DNA of 64,000 bases from Synechococcus sp. PCC 7335 (GTDB taxonomy: Bacteria > Cyanobacteriota > Cyanobacteriia > Phormidesmidales > Phormidesmidaceae): NCBI RefSeq assembly GCF_000155595.1, contig NZ_DS989904.1, positions 2,543,290-2,607,289 on the forward strand, read 5' to 3'. Within the stretch, counting starts at the first letter, position 1, and every line of letters begins with the position of its first letter. The translations under genes were made by a program, and so were the position numbers. Positions 28,717-37,731 of the stretch are shown in pieces. The notes below the pieces were generated by a model, which saw only the letters and a list, made by a program, of their open reading frames with translations, did no database searches and had not been told where the DNA came from.

Positions 28717-30011
28717 CCATCGGAAGCGTTAGCTATGTAAAGATTACTATTCACTGGTTGGTCATCTGGCAGAGGACAAACCCCTACTTGAATCTCTTTG
28801 GGATGAATCAGCCAGGTGCGTTGCGCGGGTTCCGAGAGCGTTTGGACTAGAGCAGAAAGCTGCTTGATATCTTTAAGCCCCCTTGAGGTTTGAATTTTTA
28901 TGCCTCGCTGATAAACGCTATATCCCTTGCTCCAAGTGTGCTTTAAACCACTGTATCGATGCGCTTCTACCCCTTCTAACAAAAGCTGCTGCTGCACGCT
29001 CTCTAGCAAACTTTCACGCTCTGCCGGTGTGGCATAAGTGACGTCTACCACCTTGAGCAGCCGGCGGTCTAGAAAACGCTGACAAAGATCGCAAAGGGCT
29101 GGATCACGCTGCTGCTGCCAACGCTGTAAGTGGTAAGTAAAGACAATGTCGTCTCCAGCTAGGTAATCTTCTAGCGATAGCTGATCAGCTGTGCTTCCTA
29201 ACCATGCAGTTACCGTTTGGTCTGCAGTCAGTTCGCCTCTGATCAGTAGCTCGCGGGCCCGGGCAAATGCTTGCTCCAAAATCCAAGTGGCAGAGAGATT
29301 CTTCGAGTGGTTGTAGATCTGGGCATACATGAAAGAGCGCACAACCAAGTAATGCTCAATGGCTGCAAGCCCTTTTTTCTGTACGACAAGCTGCTGACTA
29401 ACTGGTTCGTAGTCTAGTGCAAGCACAATTCGATCTAGATCGAGTTGACCGTAGGCAGCTCCTGTGAAGTAGCTGTCTCTCATCAGATAGTCAATGCGAT
29501 CGCAATCTAGTTGACTAGAGACTAGCTGCCACACACACGGAATGGGATGGGTATGGGTATAGACCTGTGTGATGGCCTGCCAAAGGCTGGGATGAAAGGT
29601 ATCTAGAAGCGGCCGGACAGCTAAAGAGTGTTCGACGATGGCCATTGTCCACTGCTCGTGATGAGAGCCGAAGATCTCCTCGGCAGTATGACTAAAGGGC
29701 CCATGACCAATATCGTGTAGTAATGCAGCACACAGAACCGTGGCACGATGCGGCCTGAGCTCTTCATACAGAGCAGCTAGTCGATCAAAGGCTCGTCTAG
29801 CGATGGCCAGCGCACCTAGAGAATGCGTGAAGCGGGACATCTCCGCACCGTGAAAAGTTAGACTGGCTGGGCCTAATTGTCTGATTCTTCGCAATCGCTG
29901 AAATTCTGGCGTGTCAATCAGCGCTTTTAGCAGCGCCTCAACTTCATCAGTCCCATCCAAGGTAATCGCACCATGCAAGGGATCGTGGTAGGTGCGGATG
30001 CTTCTAGACAT
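28713..30011 (-). CDS. HD domain phosphohydrolase (dGTPase/SAMHD1-like)
   Basis: 432 residues. N-terminal block DPLHGAITLDG and FQRLRRIRQLGPASLTFHGA, then the HD metal ligands in SRFTHSLGALAIARRAFD, LCAALLHDIGHGPFSHTAEE, and CDRIDYLMRDSYFTG. This arrangement is that of SAMHD1/YwfO-type enzymes that hydrolyse dNTPs or related nucleotides. The exact substrate cannot be told from sequence. C-terminal ~150 residues are family-specific. Convergent with the beta-lactamase-fold gene; upstream lies ctpA on the same strand. Confidence 0.88.
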   Translation of the reverse strand: MSRSIRTYHDPLHGAITLDGTDEVEALLKALIDTPEFQRLRRIRQLGPASLTFHGAEMSRFTHSLGALAIARRAFDRLAALYEELRPHRATVLCAALLHDIGHGPFSHTAEEIFGSHHEQWTMAIVEHSLAVRPLLDTFHPSLWQAITQVYTHTHPIPCVWQLVSSQLDCDRIDYLMRDSYFTGAAYGQLDLDRIVLALDYEPVSQQLVVQKKGLAAIEHYLVVRSFMYAQIYNHSKNLSATWILEQAFARARELLIRGELTADQTVTAWLGSTADQLSLEDYLAGDDIVFTYHLQRWQQQRDPALCDLCQRFLDRRLLKVVDVTYATPAERESLLESVQQQLLLEGVEAHRYSGLKHTWSKGYSVYQRGIKIQTSRGLKDIKQLSALVQTLSEPAQRTWLIHPKEIQVGVCPLPDDQPVNSNLYIANASDG

Positions 30012-30089
30012 TTCTTCAACACATAGCCTATTAAATAGAGCCGTTTGTATAGAGCCAAGTCTAGTTATAGGGCCTTTACTGCCAAGAGG

Positions 30090-31349
30090 CTACTTCTGAG
30101 CCATTGCAAATGATTGAGCTAGCAGCGCGACGGCTGCTTCATATTGAGCATCTTCCTTTGAGCCAAACTGCTGCCGACGCTCTACCGAACTCGTCACTAA
30201 TTGATCAGGGTTGATTCCGAGCTTATTGATATCTCTATGGCTTGGCGTTTCGTATTTAGCGATCGTAACAGCTAGGCCTGCCCCATGAGGCAAATCAAAC
30301 AAAGACTGGATCAGGCCCTTTCCAAACGTAGTCTCCCCCACTAGCTGTGCCCGGCCGTTATCTTGCAGCGCACCTGCAAGAATCTCACTGGCGCTAGCCG
30401 TTCCCTTATTGACTAGCACCACTAGAGGATCAGCGGTGATGGCCCTACCGTTGGCATCGTAGCTACCGAGTGAGCCCTGTCGATTTACGGTGTATACGAC
30501 TGTCCCTTGATCTATCCACATCCGAGCAATCTCAATACCCGCTTGCAACAGACCACCGGGATTGTTCCGTAGATCTAAAACATAAGCGTCTGCGCCCTGT
30601 TTCTCTAACGTTTGTAGTGACTCTCTTAGTTCCTCAACAGCATTGCCATTGAACTGTCCTAGGCGTAGATAGCCTACTTTCGGCAAACCAGGCTCAGCGC
30701 GAAGCTCAAAGGAAACAGGATTTAGCGTGATGCGATCGCGTTGCACATTCACATCAAAGGGCTCTGATTGGTCGCGGCCTACCGTTAGTGTCACCTTAGT
30801 TCCAATCGCGCCTCGCATCCGAGCGGCTGCCTCGTCTAAACTCAGCGACTGCGTCGACGTTCCGTTGATGGCTAATATCGTGTCCAAAGGTTGCAGGCCT
30901 GCTGATTCTGCTGGCGAGCCTTCAATTGGGGCAATGACTCGCAGTGGGCTCGCTTCGTCATCTTTAGCAATCTGCAGTCCTACCCCTAATAGCTCTCCAT
31001 TGGTGTTCGTTTGCAAGCTTTGGTACTGCTGAGGAGGCAAAAACCGAGTATAGGGATCATCTAGCACTGCCAACATTTCAGCAATCGCAGTATAAGTTTC
31101 CTTCCAAGTGGGCAGCGACTTACGCAATACCTTCTGGCGCATAAACCACCAGTTCTGATGATTAAATGTCTCGTCTAGATAGCTGCGATTAACGATTCGC
31201 CAGACCTCCATCACCAGCTGCTGTTGGTTGGTAAAGGCAGACGCTACTGGCATTCTGTTGAGTCCAGCAATGCCACCATCTACAGCCCCTAGCCAGATCA
31301 AAACTGTCAGTGCGATCGCTAACCCTACTCGAAAAATTCGCCTTCCCAT
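30090..31349 (-). CDS. ctpA: Carboxyl-terminal processing protease (CtpA/CtpB type)
   Basis: 419 residues from the ATG at 31349; the longer frame starts with a TTG at 31388 and is less likely. Starts with a signal/anchor helix (RIFRVGLAIALTVLIWLGAV). A Ctp N-terminal domain (VWRIVNRSYLDETF, DDPYTRFLPPQQYQSL) is followed by a PDZ domain (~125-200, EGSPAESAGLQPLDTILAIN) and the S41 peptidase core. The Ser-Lys dyad is seen in VNKGTASASEILAGALQDNG and VGETTFGKGLIQSLFDLP. In cyanobacteria CtpA trims the precursor of the D1 protein of PSII; CtpB and CtpC paralogues look similar, so the letter is tentative. Divergent from petB. Confidence 0.85.
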   Translation of the reverse strand: MGRRIFRVGLAIALTVLIWLGAVDGGIAGLNRMPVASAFTNQQQLVMEVWRIVNRSYLDETFNHQNWWFMRQKVLRKSLPTWKETYTAIAEMLAVLDDPYTRFLPPQQYQSLQTNTNGELLGVGLQIAKDDEASPLRVIAPIEGSPAESAGLQPLDTILAINGTSTQSLSLDEAAARMRGAIGTKVTLTVGRDQSEPFDVNVQRDRITLNPVSFELRAEPGLPKVGYLRLGQFNGNAVEELRESLQTLEKQGADAYVLDLRNNPGGLLQAGIEIARMWIDQGTVVYTVNRQGSLGSYDANGRAITADPLVVLVNKGTASASEILAGALQDNGRAQLVGETTFGKGLIQSLFDLPHGAGLAVTIAKYETPSHRDINKLGINPDQLVTSSVERRQQFGSKEDAQYEAAVALLAQSFAMAQK

Positions 31350-31747
31350 CCGTTCCCATATCGCCTTCGATAAAGCTCTTATAAACAAGATACAGCTTCA
31401 ACCAGTATCCCTTTTGTACGCAGCAGCCTAATAGGCGCTTAATTCTAGTGAGTGCTCAATATCAGCACATACAGTCGATTTGACTGGCTGAAACATGAAG
31501 TTATGTAACACTTATCAATCATAAAGCTTTTTCTTTAAGTTTCGTCTGCTTCTGTAGTTCAATATGGCCATAAACACTAAACGGCGCCGTATCGGGCATA
31601 AGGATGAGAAAATTCAGCCTTATGCAAGGTCACACAGATTTGGTAGAGTCCCCAGAACTTGCCTACAAGGCAACCCCCTCAAGCCTTCTACTGTGTTACA
31701 TTTTTTAGTATTGGTACACAACCCTAAGACACACCCTTTTTTGCTTC
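31350..31747. other. Intergenic region between ctpA and petB
   Basis: About 400 bases between divergent genes, holding both promoters. The stretch before petB contains GTGTTACATTTTTTAG, possibly an extended -10 element. A short frame from 31564 that runs into petB has no family match and I treat it as chance. No hairpin stands out. Confidence 0.4.
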
Positions 31748-32416
31748 ATGTTTACTAAGCAAGTCACCGATTCCAAGCCCTATAAGTGGTTCGATGAGCG
31801 ACTAGAGATTCAGGCGCTCGCCGATGATATATCTAGCAAGTATGTTCCACCACATGTGAACATTTTCTATTGTCTCGGGGGCATCACGCTCGTTTGCTTC
31901 ATCATCCAGTTCGCAACTGGATTTGCAATGACCTTCTATTACAGGCCCACTGTGACTGACGCTTTTGCCTCAGTTCAGTACCTGATGACAGATGTCAACT
32001 TTGGTTGGCTAATTCGTTCTGTCCATCGCTGGTCTGCCAGCATGATGGTGCTGGTCATGATTCTCCATGTTTTTCGTGTTTACCTCACAGGCGGATTTAA
32101 GAAGCCTCGCGAATTGACCTGGGTAACCGGGGTGATCCTCGCTGTAATTACAGTTTCCTTTGGGGTAACTGGCTACTCTCTTCCCTGGGACCAAGTTGGC
32201 TACTGGGCAGTAAAGATTGTATCCGGTGTGCCTAGTGCGATTCCTGTTGTAGGCGGGACTATCGTCGAACTGATGCGGGGTGGCGAAAGTGTCGGTCAAG
32301 CGACCTTAACTCGTTTCTACAGCCTCCACACTTTTGTACTACCTTGGTTCATTGCCGTCTTTATGCTGCTCCACTTCATCATGATTCGTAAGCAAGGCAT
32401 CTCTGGTCCTTTGTAA
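31748..32416 (+). CDS. petB: Cytochrome b6
   Basis: 222 residues, the standard length. Core of the cytochrome b6f complex, binding two b hemes and heme cn. Heme-cn cysteine lies in [17 protein letters not shown]. Axial histidines appear in [20 protein letters not shown] and [20 protein letters not shown], and the quinone-site block [16 protein letters not shown] is intact. Starts [20 protein letters not shown] as in other cyanobacteria. It lies 211 bases before petD, an arrangement normal for the petBD operon. Confidence 0.98.
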   Translation: MFTKQVTDSKPYKWFDERLEIQALADDISSKYVPPHVNIFYCLGGITLVCFIIQFATGFAMTFYYRPTVTDAFASVQYLMTDVNFGWLIRSVHRWSASMMVLVMILHVFRVYLTGGFKKPRELTWVTGVILAVITVSFGVTGYSLPWDQVGYWAVKIVSGVPSAIPVVGGTIVELMRGGESVGQATLTRFYSLHTFVLPWFIAVFMLLHFIMIRKQGISGPL

Positions 32417-32529
32417 ACGAATTACTCATGGTCTAAGCTATCCGCTTTAGACTAATTAGACTGACGGTTCTAGTTCTATACCTTTTTGCTGTGTACTCTG
32501 CTGCAGTCATCGGTATTATCCGGAGCGCT

Positions 32530-32558
32530 ATAGCCTTAGGGATATGTCCTACGGCTAT
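32530..32558 (+). other. Hairpin in petB-petD intercistronic region
   Basis: ATAGCCTTAGGGA (32530-32542) and TCCTACGGCTAT (32547-32558) form a near-perfect stem with a four-base loop. It sits about 115 bases after the petB stop and 70 before petD. No T-run follows, so it is more likely an RNA-processing or stability element than a terminator. Confidence 0.4.
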
Positions 32559-32627
32559 GGAATGAAAAGGCAAATCGAGATAGCATAGTGCATAGCTGCA
32601 AGCGTTATTATTTTAGGAAAGTAAGCA

Positions 32628-33110
32628 ATGTCAATTCTTAAAAAGCCGGATCTTAGCGATCCGATGCTGAGAGAGAAGCTCAAAAAGGGCATGGGTCACA
32701 ATTACTATGGTGAGCCAGCTTGGCCAAATGATCTTCTTTATGTGTTTCCGATTGTGATCATGGGAACCATCGCCTGCTGTGTAGCTTTGGCTGTTCTTGA
32801 CCCTGCGCTTGTAGGCGAGCCTGCTAACCCATTTGCTACGCCTCTAGAGATTTTGCCTGAGTGGTATCTCTATCCCACTTTTCAGATGTTGCGGGTTCTA
32901 CCCAACAAGCTTTTGGGAATTGCTGCAATGACCGCGATTCCTTTGGGATTGATCCTTGTTCCTTTCATTGAGAATGTCAACAAGTTTCAAAACCCATTTC
33001 GTCGTCCCGTAGCAACTGCTGTATTCCTATTTGGTACAGTCGTAACGCTTTGGCTAGGGATTGGTGCAACTTTTCCAATCGATACTTCTTTGACGTTGGG
33101 CCTTTTCTAG
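32628..33110 (+). CDS. petD: Cytochrome b6f subunit IV
   Basis: 160 residues, the normal length. Together with cytochrome b6 it forms the quinol-oxidising core of the b6f complex. Begins [20 protein letters not shown], has the Qo-site PEWY motif in [20 protein letters not shown] and three membrane segments. AGGAAAG lies six bases ahead of the start. Transcription ends at the hairpin at 33178-33214. Confidence 0.98.
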   Translation: MSILKKPDLSDPMLREKLKKGMGHNYYGEPAWPNDLLYVFPIVIMGTIACCVALAVLDPALVGEPANPFATPLEILPEWYLYPTFQMLRVLPNKLLGIAAMTAIPLGLILVPFIENVNKFQNPFRRPVATAVFLFGTVVTLWLGIGATFPIDTSLTLGLF

Positions 33111-33596
33111 TCTCTACTGTTTTTGTTCGCATGCTTACTTGAAAAAGGCATGTGTTTTCTCTAAGAATAGAGAGCACAAGTCGCTTAGATCCTCTGTAAG
33201 GGTCTAGGCGACTTTGTTGTTGATATCGCTATAGACATAACGCTTCTACAAAGCTGCAACGCTATCAAAGGCTATATTCTCGCTGTATCGAGTAACGCTA
33301 CGGCTGTGTGATTGCTCATATAGCGTCTGCTATCTGTTCAAGGTACTGGTAAGTGGCTAGTTCTAAATGATGCTGGCAATTGATAGAGGTTGGATAACTT
33401 TCCTTTTGCCTAGGCTCCCTTCGGAGCGATCGCCTAACCCGCTTTGGGATCGCTATTTTTAGAAATGAGTCGAGGTTTATAATGTAAACTCTCGTAAGAT
33501 TCTGATAGGAGATGATAGATTCTAAGCAATGACTTATACGATGATTCCTTGGAAAGATTTTTATGTTTTGGCCGTAGGGCAGAAGCTGATTCAAAG
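33111..33596. other. Intergenic region after petD
   Basis: About 490 bases with the petBD terminator at its start. The rest shows no convincing gene. A 28-codon frame from the ATG at 33541 overlaps the start of the next gene out of frame and might be an upstream leader, but nothing else supports it. Confidence 0.4.
33178..33214 (+). terminator. Rho-independent terminator of petBD
   Basis: AAGTCGCTTAGATCC (33178-33192) pairs with GGGTCTAGGCGACTT (33200-33214), all positions matching or G-T wobbles, with a seven-base loop. It lies 68 bases past the petD stop and is followed by TGTTGTTGA. Confidence 0.78.
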
Positions 33597-34058
33597 ATGT
33601 CGGAGAAAGCCCGTCTCACTGTAGATAGCTATTTGGAAGAACTTACGGTAGTACAGCAGTGGTTTCGCTCTGTTGTTTCTAGTTTTTCTATAGAAGCTCC
33701 TTGGATAAACGAACAGTATGACAAGCTGAATTTGGCACTAGCAGAAGGTTTCACTAACGCAGTTCGTCACGCTCACGCAGACTTACCTGGTACTACGCCT
33801 ATCAATATTGAACTCGTATTGCAAGCTGATAAAATCGAGATTTTCATCTTCGACCAAGGGCAACCCTTCGACCCAGACAGTATCAGCGAGCCGAAACCTG
33901 GCGTTTTACGAGAAGGAGGATATGGTTGGTTTTTACTACGTCGCTTAGCTGACCAGGTAACTTACTCTTCGATAGCCAATCAGCCTACCTCTCCATCGCT
34001 CTCAACGGACAACCAATGGCGTAATTGTCTCCGTATCGTTAAGACCTGCGCTTCATGA
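33597..34058 (+). CDS. Anti-sigma regulatory factor (RsbW-like ATP-binding kinase)
   Basis: 153 residues from the ATG at 33597; a TTG-started frame at 33551 region adds 16 residues of no family resemblance. HATPase_c fold: N-box NLALAEGFTNAVRHAH, D-box IFDQGQPFDP, G-box EGGYGWFLLRRLADQVTY. RsbW/SpoIIAB-like proteins phosphorylate anti-sigma antagonists or bind sigma factors. No STAS-domain partner or PP2C phosphatase is adjacent, so the pathway is unknown. Confidence 0.87.
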   Translation: MSEKARLTVDSYLEELTVVQQWFRSVVSSFSIEAPWINEQYDKLNLALAEGFTNAVRHAHADLPGTTPINIELVLQADKIEIFIFDQGQPFDPDSISEPKPGVLREGGYGWFLLRRLADQVTYSSIANQPTSPSLSTDNQWRNCLRIVKTCAS

Positions 34059-34537
34059 GCGACTTCACTTCGCTACCCCAAAAGGTGTCCTAGGTCGAAG
34101 CTCCATTTAATATCAGTAAACTCCTAGAGTGTGATTGCTGCGACCGTTTATAGCAATGGCCGGATGCATACTCTGCAAGAAAGCAAAGCCTATGGTTATT
34201 GCTGACCACTTAGCTCTTCATACATCAAGAGTTTCAACTCTAGAAAATGTGTAGAGCTAAGTGGCGAAAGCTATATATTCTCGTGGTGTGTTTAGAGCTT
34301 CGATAACCCAAACTGTGCTGAGCGCTGATAGGCAAGGTTCAGCAAAACGGGTAGACTGTGGTTTGCGATCGCAAACCCTCATCATGCCTTAGTGATAAGG
34401 CTCTTGTTACAAGCTCTGATGAGCTGATTGATAGGAACTAGGATAGACAAAGAACCTAAAGGAGAATTCGCCAAGAACTATTCGCTTTATGGATCTACTG
34501 AGTTAGTCGGCTAAGTTAGTCGTAAGAGAGGGCCACA
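34059..34537. other. Intergenic region with short repeats
   Basis: About 480 bases with no gene seen. GGATGCATACTCT at 34162-34174 resembles a dispersed motif also found at 41828 and 49661. AGTTAGTCG is repeated at 13-base spacing from 34501, just before the next start. Confidence 0.4.
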
Positions 34538-34978
34538 GTGAACCAACAATTTAACCAACTTCAAACCCGTTTCCCAGGGCTCGGATGCTGGCTGTTTGCT
34601 TTTATTGCTATCTGGGTGATCGGTGCTATCGGCATCACGGGTATTTTGAAATCTATTTTTGCCGTGGTCCTATTCTTGATTTTGGCGCCGGTTTTACTCT
34701 CCATAGCGGCGCAGTTCTGGCTGAAGCGAAATCTAATTACTGGTAACTGCCCTGTTTGCGAACAGTCTTTGGTCTGTATAAAACAATCTAAAACTGTCTG
34801 TCCGAATTGTGCAACAGAGGTAACCGCAACGGCTGATGGGTTCGAACGAGCTACCGCAGACGGTGTTATCGATGTGCAAGCGGTAGATATTCAACCTGCG
34901 TCAGCAGCCGTAGATACAGAAACCGCTGCACCTACTACGATCGATGTAGAGGTGCAGCGGTTACCAGGCTCCGAGTAA
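34538..34978 (+). CDS. Membrane protein with zinc ribbon
   Basis: 146 residues from a GTG with GAGAGGG ahead. Two hydrophobic segments at ~17-37 (WLFAFIAIWVIGAIGITGI) and ~40-62 (FAVVLFLILAPVLLSIAAQF) are followed by a zinc-ribbon type cluster with NCPVCEQSLVCIKQSKTVCP and CA. The C-terminal ~50 residues are Ala/Thr/Asp-rich and probably disordered. Not assigned to a named family; likely a conserved cyanobacterial protein. Stands alone. Confidence 0.7.
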   Translation: MNQQFNQLQTRFPGLGCWLFAFIAIWVIGAIGITGILKSIFAVVLFLILAPVLLSIAAQFWLKRNLITGNCPVCEQSLVCIKQSKTVCPNCATEVTATADGFERATADGVIDVQAVDIQPASAAVDTETAAPTTIDVEVQRLPGSE

Positions 34979-35060
34979 TTGACTTCTTAGACAAGGAATT
35001 TCTGAAGGGGTTCAAGGCGATTGAAGGGCGCGACTATTAAGCTAGATGACTATCCGATGA

Positions 35061-35459
35061 CTACTGCGTAATAGAAAGTGTGTAGGGATGTCTTTCGCCT
35101 CGGCGATCGCCTACAAATACTTGATACTCACCTTGGGTCAACAGTCCAGGGGCATGAATGCTACCGTCATCGTAGTTATGAGCAAACACACATTCGCGAA
35201 AGCCATCAGGTCCGGTGATTAGCAGGGTATAGTCACCTTCACTCTCTACTTGAAAGCTGAGTGACGCAAAGTCTTCAGTTACTTGGATAGTTTGACTAGC
35301 ACGAGGATCGATATTGCCGCACGCGGATTGCTCTGGGCCGCCTGTTTGCCCTGACAGCTCTATGGGACTAGATAAAGGAGTACGTGAAACTGTTTGGGCT
35401 TTAGATATAGAGCCCAGTGATAGCGTTGCAACTAAAGCTAGGAAAAGGGAAAGACGCAT
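35061..35459 (-). CDS. Small secreted protein, hypothetical
   Basis: 132 residues from the ATG at 35459, which has GGAG five bases upstream; the frame extends a further 32 codons upstream without sense. Signal peptide MRLSLFLALVATLSLGSISK with likely cleavage after KAQ. The mature part has two cysteines (SACGNID, RECVFAHNYDD) and the pattern VESEGDYTLLITGPDGFREC and GLLTQGEYQVFVGDRRG, which resembles a beta-sandwich of the pre-peptidase C-terminal or similar extracytoplasmic type. Function unknown. Probably periplasmic. Confidence 0.7.
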   Translation of the reverse strand: MRLSLFLALVATLSLGSISKAQTVSRTPLSSPIELSGQTGGPEQSACGNIDPRASQTIQVTEDFASLSFQVESEGDYTLLITGPDGFRECVFAHNYDDGSIHAPGLLTQGEYQVFVGDRRGERHPYTLSITQ

Positions 35460-35937
35460 AGGAACTCCATGGCAAATTCTGGCATGCTTAGATATCAAAG
35501 CGTGGACACAGCTAATTAAGAGTAAACACAGCTGATCATTAGAGCGTAAACACAATCAAAATTAGGAAGGTTCTCTACAGCAAACACTATAGATACAGAT
35601 AAATCTATGGTGTACATCTATGTTTAAATGGTAGCTTCGAAGAGATAGCATTCGTCTGAAAAGCTGTGACACTTCGAGAAATGGCGTTCGCAAGACTACA
35701 CACTTTCGGCCCAACAAAGTAGGCAACGTAGTAAGTAACGCACGGTCAAAGCTGAACAACACTTAAACTTCCTGCTAGATTTAGTATCTAGCAAAGTTGA
35801 TTCAAAGCCCTACACCCTATGGCTTAGCATTTTAGGTTTGTAACGCATTTAGTCCAAATTCGTCCTATAGGTTCAACTCATATCTATATTCGACTTAGAT
35901 CTACACAAGTACCTTTGAAAGGCTAACTGAGACTACT
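35460..35937. other. Intergenic region upstream of ycf20
   Basis: Roughly 480 bases between divergent genes. Shows loosely repeated AAACACAGCT / AAACACAA segments at 35510-35560. No gene or strong hairpin seen. Confidence 0.4.
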
Positions 35938-36363
35938 ATGCAAAGGACCCGCCTAAATACGCTTTCAAACCAGGTTCTGCTGCAATTTAGACAGTGGGTT
36001 TTTAATCCATGGCGGCGGTTGGGGATAATCGTAATCAGCTTACTTTTTGGTAATTTTTTTGCGACAGCTATTTCTGCAACGGCGGGCCAGGCCGCGAAGC
36101 TAGACGTTACCGTCTCAGCAATCTTAGTCATTTTTGTAGAAGTTATTAGCTGGCTCTATTACCGATATGCGCCGCGCCGTAAGGATGGCACAGTACCTTC
36201 TGCAGGTCTAACTCGCCTACCTACTGACGCTACCGCTGCGAATTCAATCTCCGTAGATTTAGGGCCAGTTCGATCACGCTCTACGCTAGCAGAATGCTTA
36301 AACGCCTTTAAGCTCGGTATGATTTATGGTTTGTTCGTTGAAGCCTTCAAGCTCGGTAGTTAG
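35938..36363 (+). CDS. ycf20: Ycf20-like protein (DUF565)
   Basis: 141 residues. Starts MQRTRLNTLSNQVLLQFRQW and has NPWRRLGIIVISLLFGNFFA and TAGQAAKLDVTVSAILVIFV, typical of the Ycf20/DUF565 family, with two membrane segments (~28-48, ~58-80) and the C-terminal NAFKLGMIYGLFVEAFKLGS. Plastid homologues influence non-photochemical quenching, but the molecular function is unknown. Convergent with the aldolase gene. Confidence 0.88.
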   Translation: MQRTRLNTLSNQVLLQFRQWVFNPWRRLGIIVISLLFGNFFATAISATAGQAAKLDVTVSAILVIFVEVISWLYYRYAPRRKDGTVPSAGLTRLPTDATAANSISVDLGPVRSRSTLAECLNAFKLGMIYGLFVEAFKLGS

Positions 36364-36401
36364 TGCCTAAGGTGCGGCTCGATGATTGAGTCAACAATCG
36401 G

Positions 36402-37058
36402 CTAGCTTAGTAGCGTCAATAGGTAGCGCGATCTCGCTTCAATTGCTGCCCAGTCTGCTTGCAACACTTCAGTAGTAGGAAATAGAGCGGTTGATAGGCC
36501 GACGGCGATCGCACCTGCTGCAATCAACGCGGGCGCACTTTCACTAGTCACTCCGCCTGTCGGGATCAGTGGAATTGGACCTAAAGGACCTAGCAAGCTA
36601 CGGATGTAATCTGCATTGCCTAACGACGAGATTGGAAACACCTTTACACTAGAAGCACCTGCCTGCCAAGCATTCACAATTTCTGTCGGCGTCATTGCCC
36701 CCACTACAATTGGTAGCTGACTAGCAATAGATTGCTTGATCAAATCATACGAAACATAGGGAGTAAAGCAGAACTGAGCCTTGGCTGTGATCGCTTCGCT
36801 AAGATCATCTTCACTCAGCACAGATCCTGCTCCAACTACGCAGTCCGGTAGTGCTCTCTGAATAGCAGCGACCATTGCAGCCGGTTTAGCGTTGTTGGTC
36901 CAGGCCACCTCGATTAGCCGGAAGCCGCCTGCTGCTGCAGCTTGAGCCATCAAGACGCCCTGTTCTATATTGTCAGCTCTAATAATTGCGATCGCCCGGT
37001 AGGCGCTCAGTAGAGAGATCCAATCAGCTCTAAGCTGGGTAGCCGTCGACTGAGGCAC
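36402..37058 (-). CDS. eda: KDPG/KHG aldolase (Eda)
   Basis: 218 residues. Class I aldolase that splits 2-keto-3-deoxy-6-phosphogluconate into pyruvate and glyceraldehyde 3-phosphate in the Entner-Doudoroff pathway; many members also act on 4-hydroxy-2-oxoglutarate. Blocks: AIIRADNIEQGVLMAQAAAA, RLIEVAWTNNAK (catalytic Glu), VVGAGSVLSEDDL, AQFCFTPYVSYDLI, VKVFPISSLGN (Schiff-base Lys) and LIPTGGVTSESAP. Ahead of it on the strand lies ycf37, 36 bases away. Confidence 0.9.
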   Translation of the reverse strand: MPQSTATQLRADWISLLSAYRAIAIIRADNIEQGVLMAQAAAAGGFRLIEVAWTNNAKPAAMVAAIQRALPDCVVGAGSVLSEDDLSEAITAKAQFCFTPYVSYDLIKQSIASQLPIVVGAMTPTEIVNAWQAGASSVKVFPISSLGNADYIRSLLGPLGPIPLIPTGGVTSESAPALIAAGAIAVGLSTALFPTTEVLQADWAAIEARSRYLLTLLS

Positions 37059-37094
37059 TATCTTTGTCCAAGTCAGGAAAACGGGTTCACACAG

Positions 37095-37619
37095 CTATGC
37101 TAATCGCTTGCGCAACGAGTCAGCTCTACGCTTAGCAGTTTCATTAGCAGGCTCGGTAGCTAACGACTTTTCGTAAGTTTCTAGCGCCTGTGGCATAAGC
37201 TGCTTACGCTCATAGGTATGACCCAAGTTATTGAGTGCGGTCACATAATCGGGCCTAATCTTTAAAGCCTCGTTATACTGCCGAATAGCAAGATCAAACT
37301 GGTCTTGAGCGAAATAGGAATAGCCCAAAGCGTTATGAACTAAAACTGCGTTCTCAGCCTCTTCTTCAGGCAGCTCTTTTAGCGCCTTTTTCAGATAGGC
37401 GGCTGCCTGAGCATAGAGCTTTTTATCTAGCAATAGGCTACCAAGCTCGTAATACTCTAAGGCGGTGCCCTTCTCTTTAGTCAGCTTCGTTTGTAGATTA
37501 GAGAGCGTGACTTCCGATCGACGAGTGATCCAAACTTGCTTTACGACAAAAAAGGCCGCCACGCTAAGAAGCGCAAACAAAATTCCTAAATAAACAACTA
37601 GGTAGTTGCCATCTTCCAT
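37095..37619 (-). CDS. ycf37: Ycf37-like tetratricopeptide protein
   Basis: 174 residues. An N-terminal membrane anchor (YLVVYLGILFALLSVAAFFV) is followed by three TPR units: KGTALEYYELGSLLLDKKLY, NAVLVHNALGYSYFAQDQFD and PDYVTALNNLGHTYERKQLM. This pattern is that of Ycf37, a thylakoid protein that helps assemble or stabilise photosystem I. Ends in KRRADSLRKRL as family members do. Adjacent to eda on the same strand, 36 bases apart. Confidence 0.87.
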   Translation of the reverse strand: MEDGNYLVVYLGILFALLSVAAFFVVKQVWITRRSEVTLSNLQTKLTKEKGTALEYYELGSLLLDKKLYAQAAAYLKKALKELPEEEAENAVLVHNALGYSYFAQDQFDLAIRQYNEALKIRPDYVTALNNLGHTYERKQLMPQALETYEKSLATEPANETAKRRADSLRKRLA

Positions 37620-37731
37620 GGGATAACTCAGCTATCAAAATCTTTTTACTCTGTTGGCATTTTAGAGTAATTTACTCAGGCTAACGGCGTATGGTTAGGC
37701 TTCTTCATTAGTCTACCTTCAGCCAGTACCT

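Noticed and set aside
31564..31758. 64-codon frame ahead of petB
   Set aside because: It overlaps the petB start and its product looks like random sequence; treated as leader DNA.
33541..33627. 28-codon leader peptide frame (ATG at 33541) overlapping the anti-sigma factor gene
   Set aside because: No ribosome site beyond chance and no conserved sense; the frame is short and overlaps out of frame.
35562..35762. 66-codon minus-strand frame in the ycf20 upstream region
   Set aside because: No recognisable domain, cysteine-scattered composition and no ribosome site; treated as non-coding.
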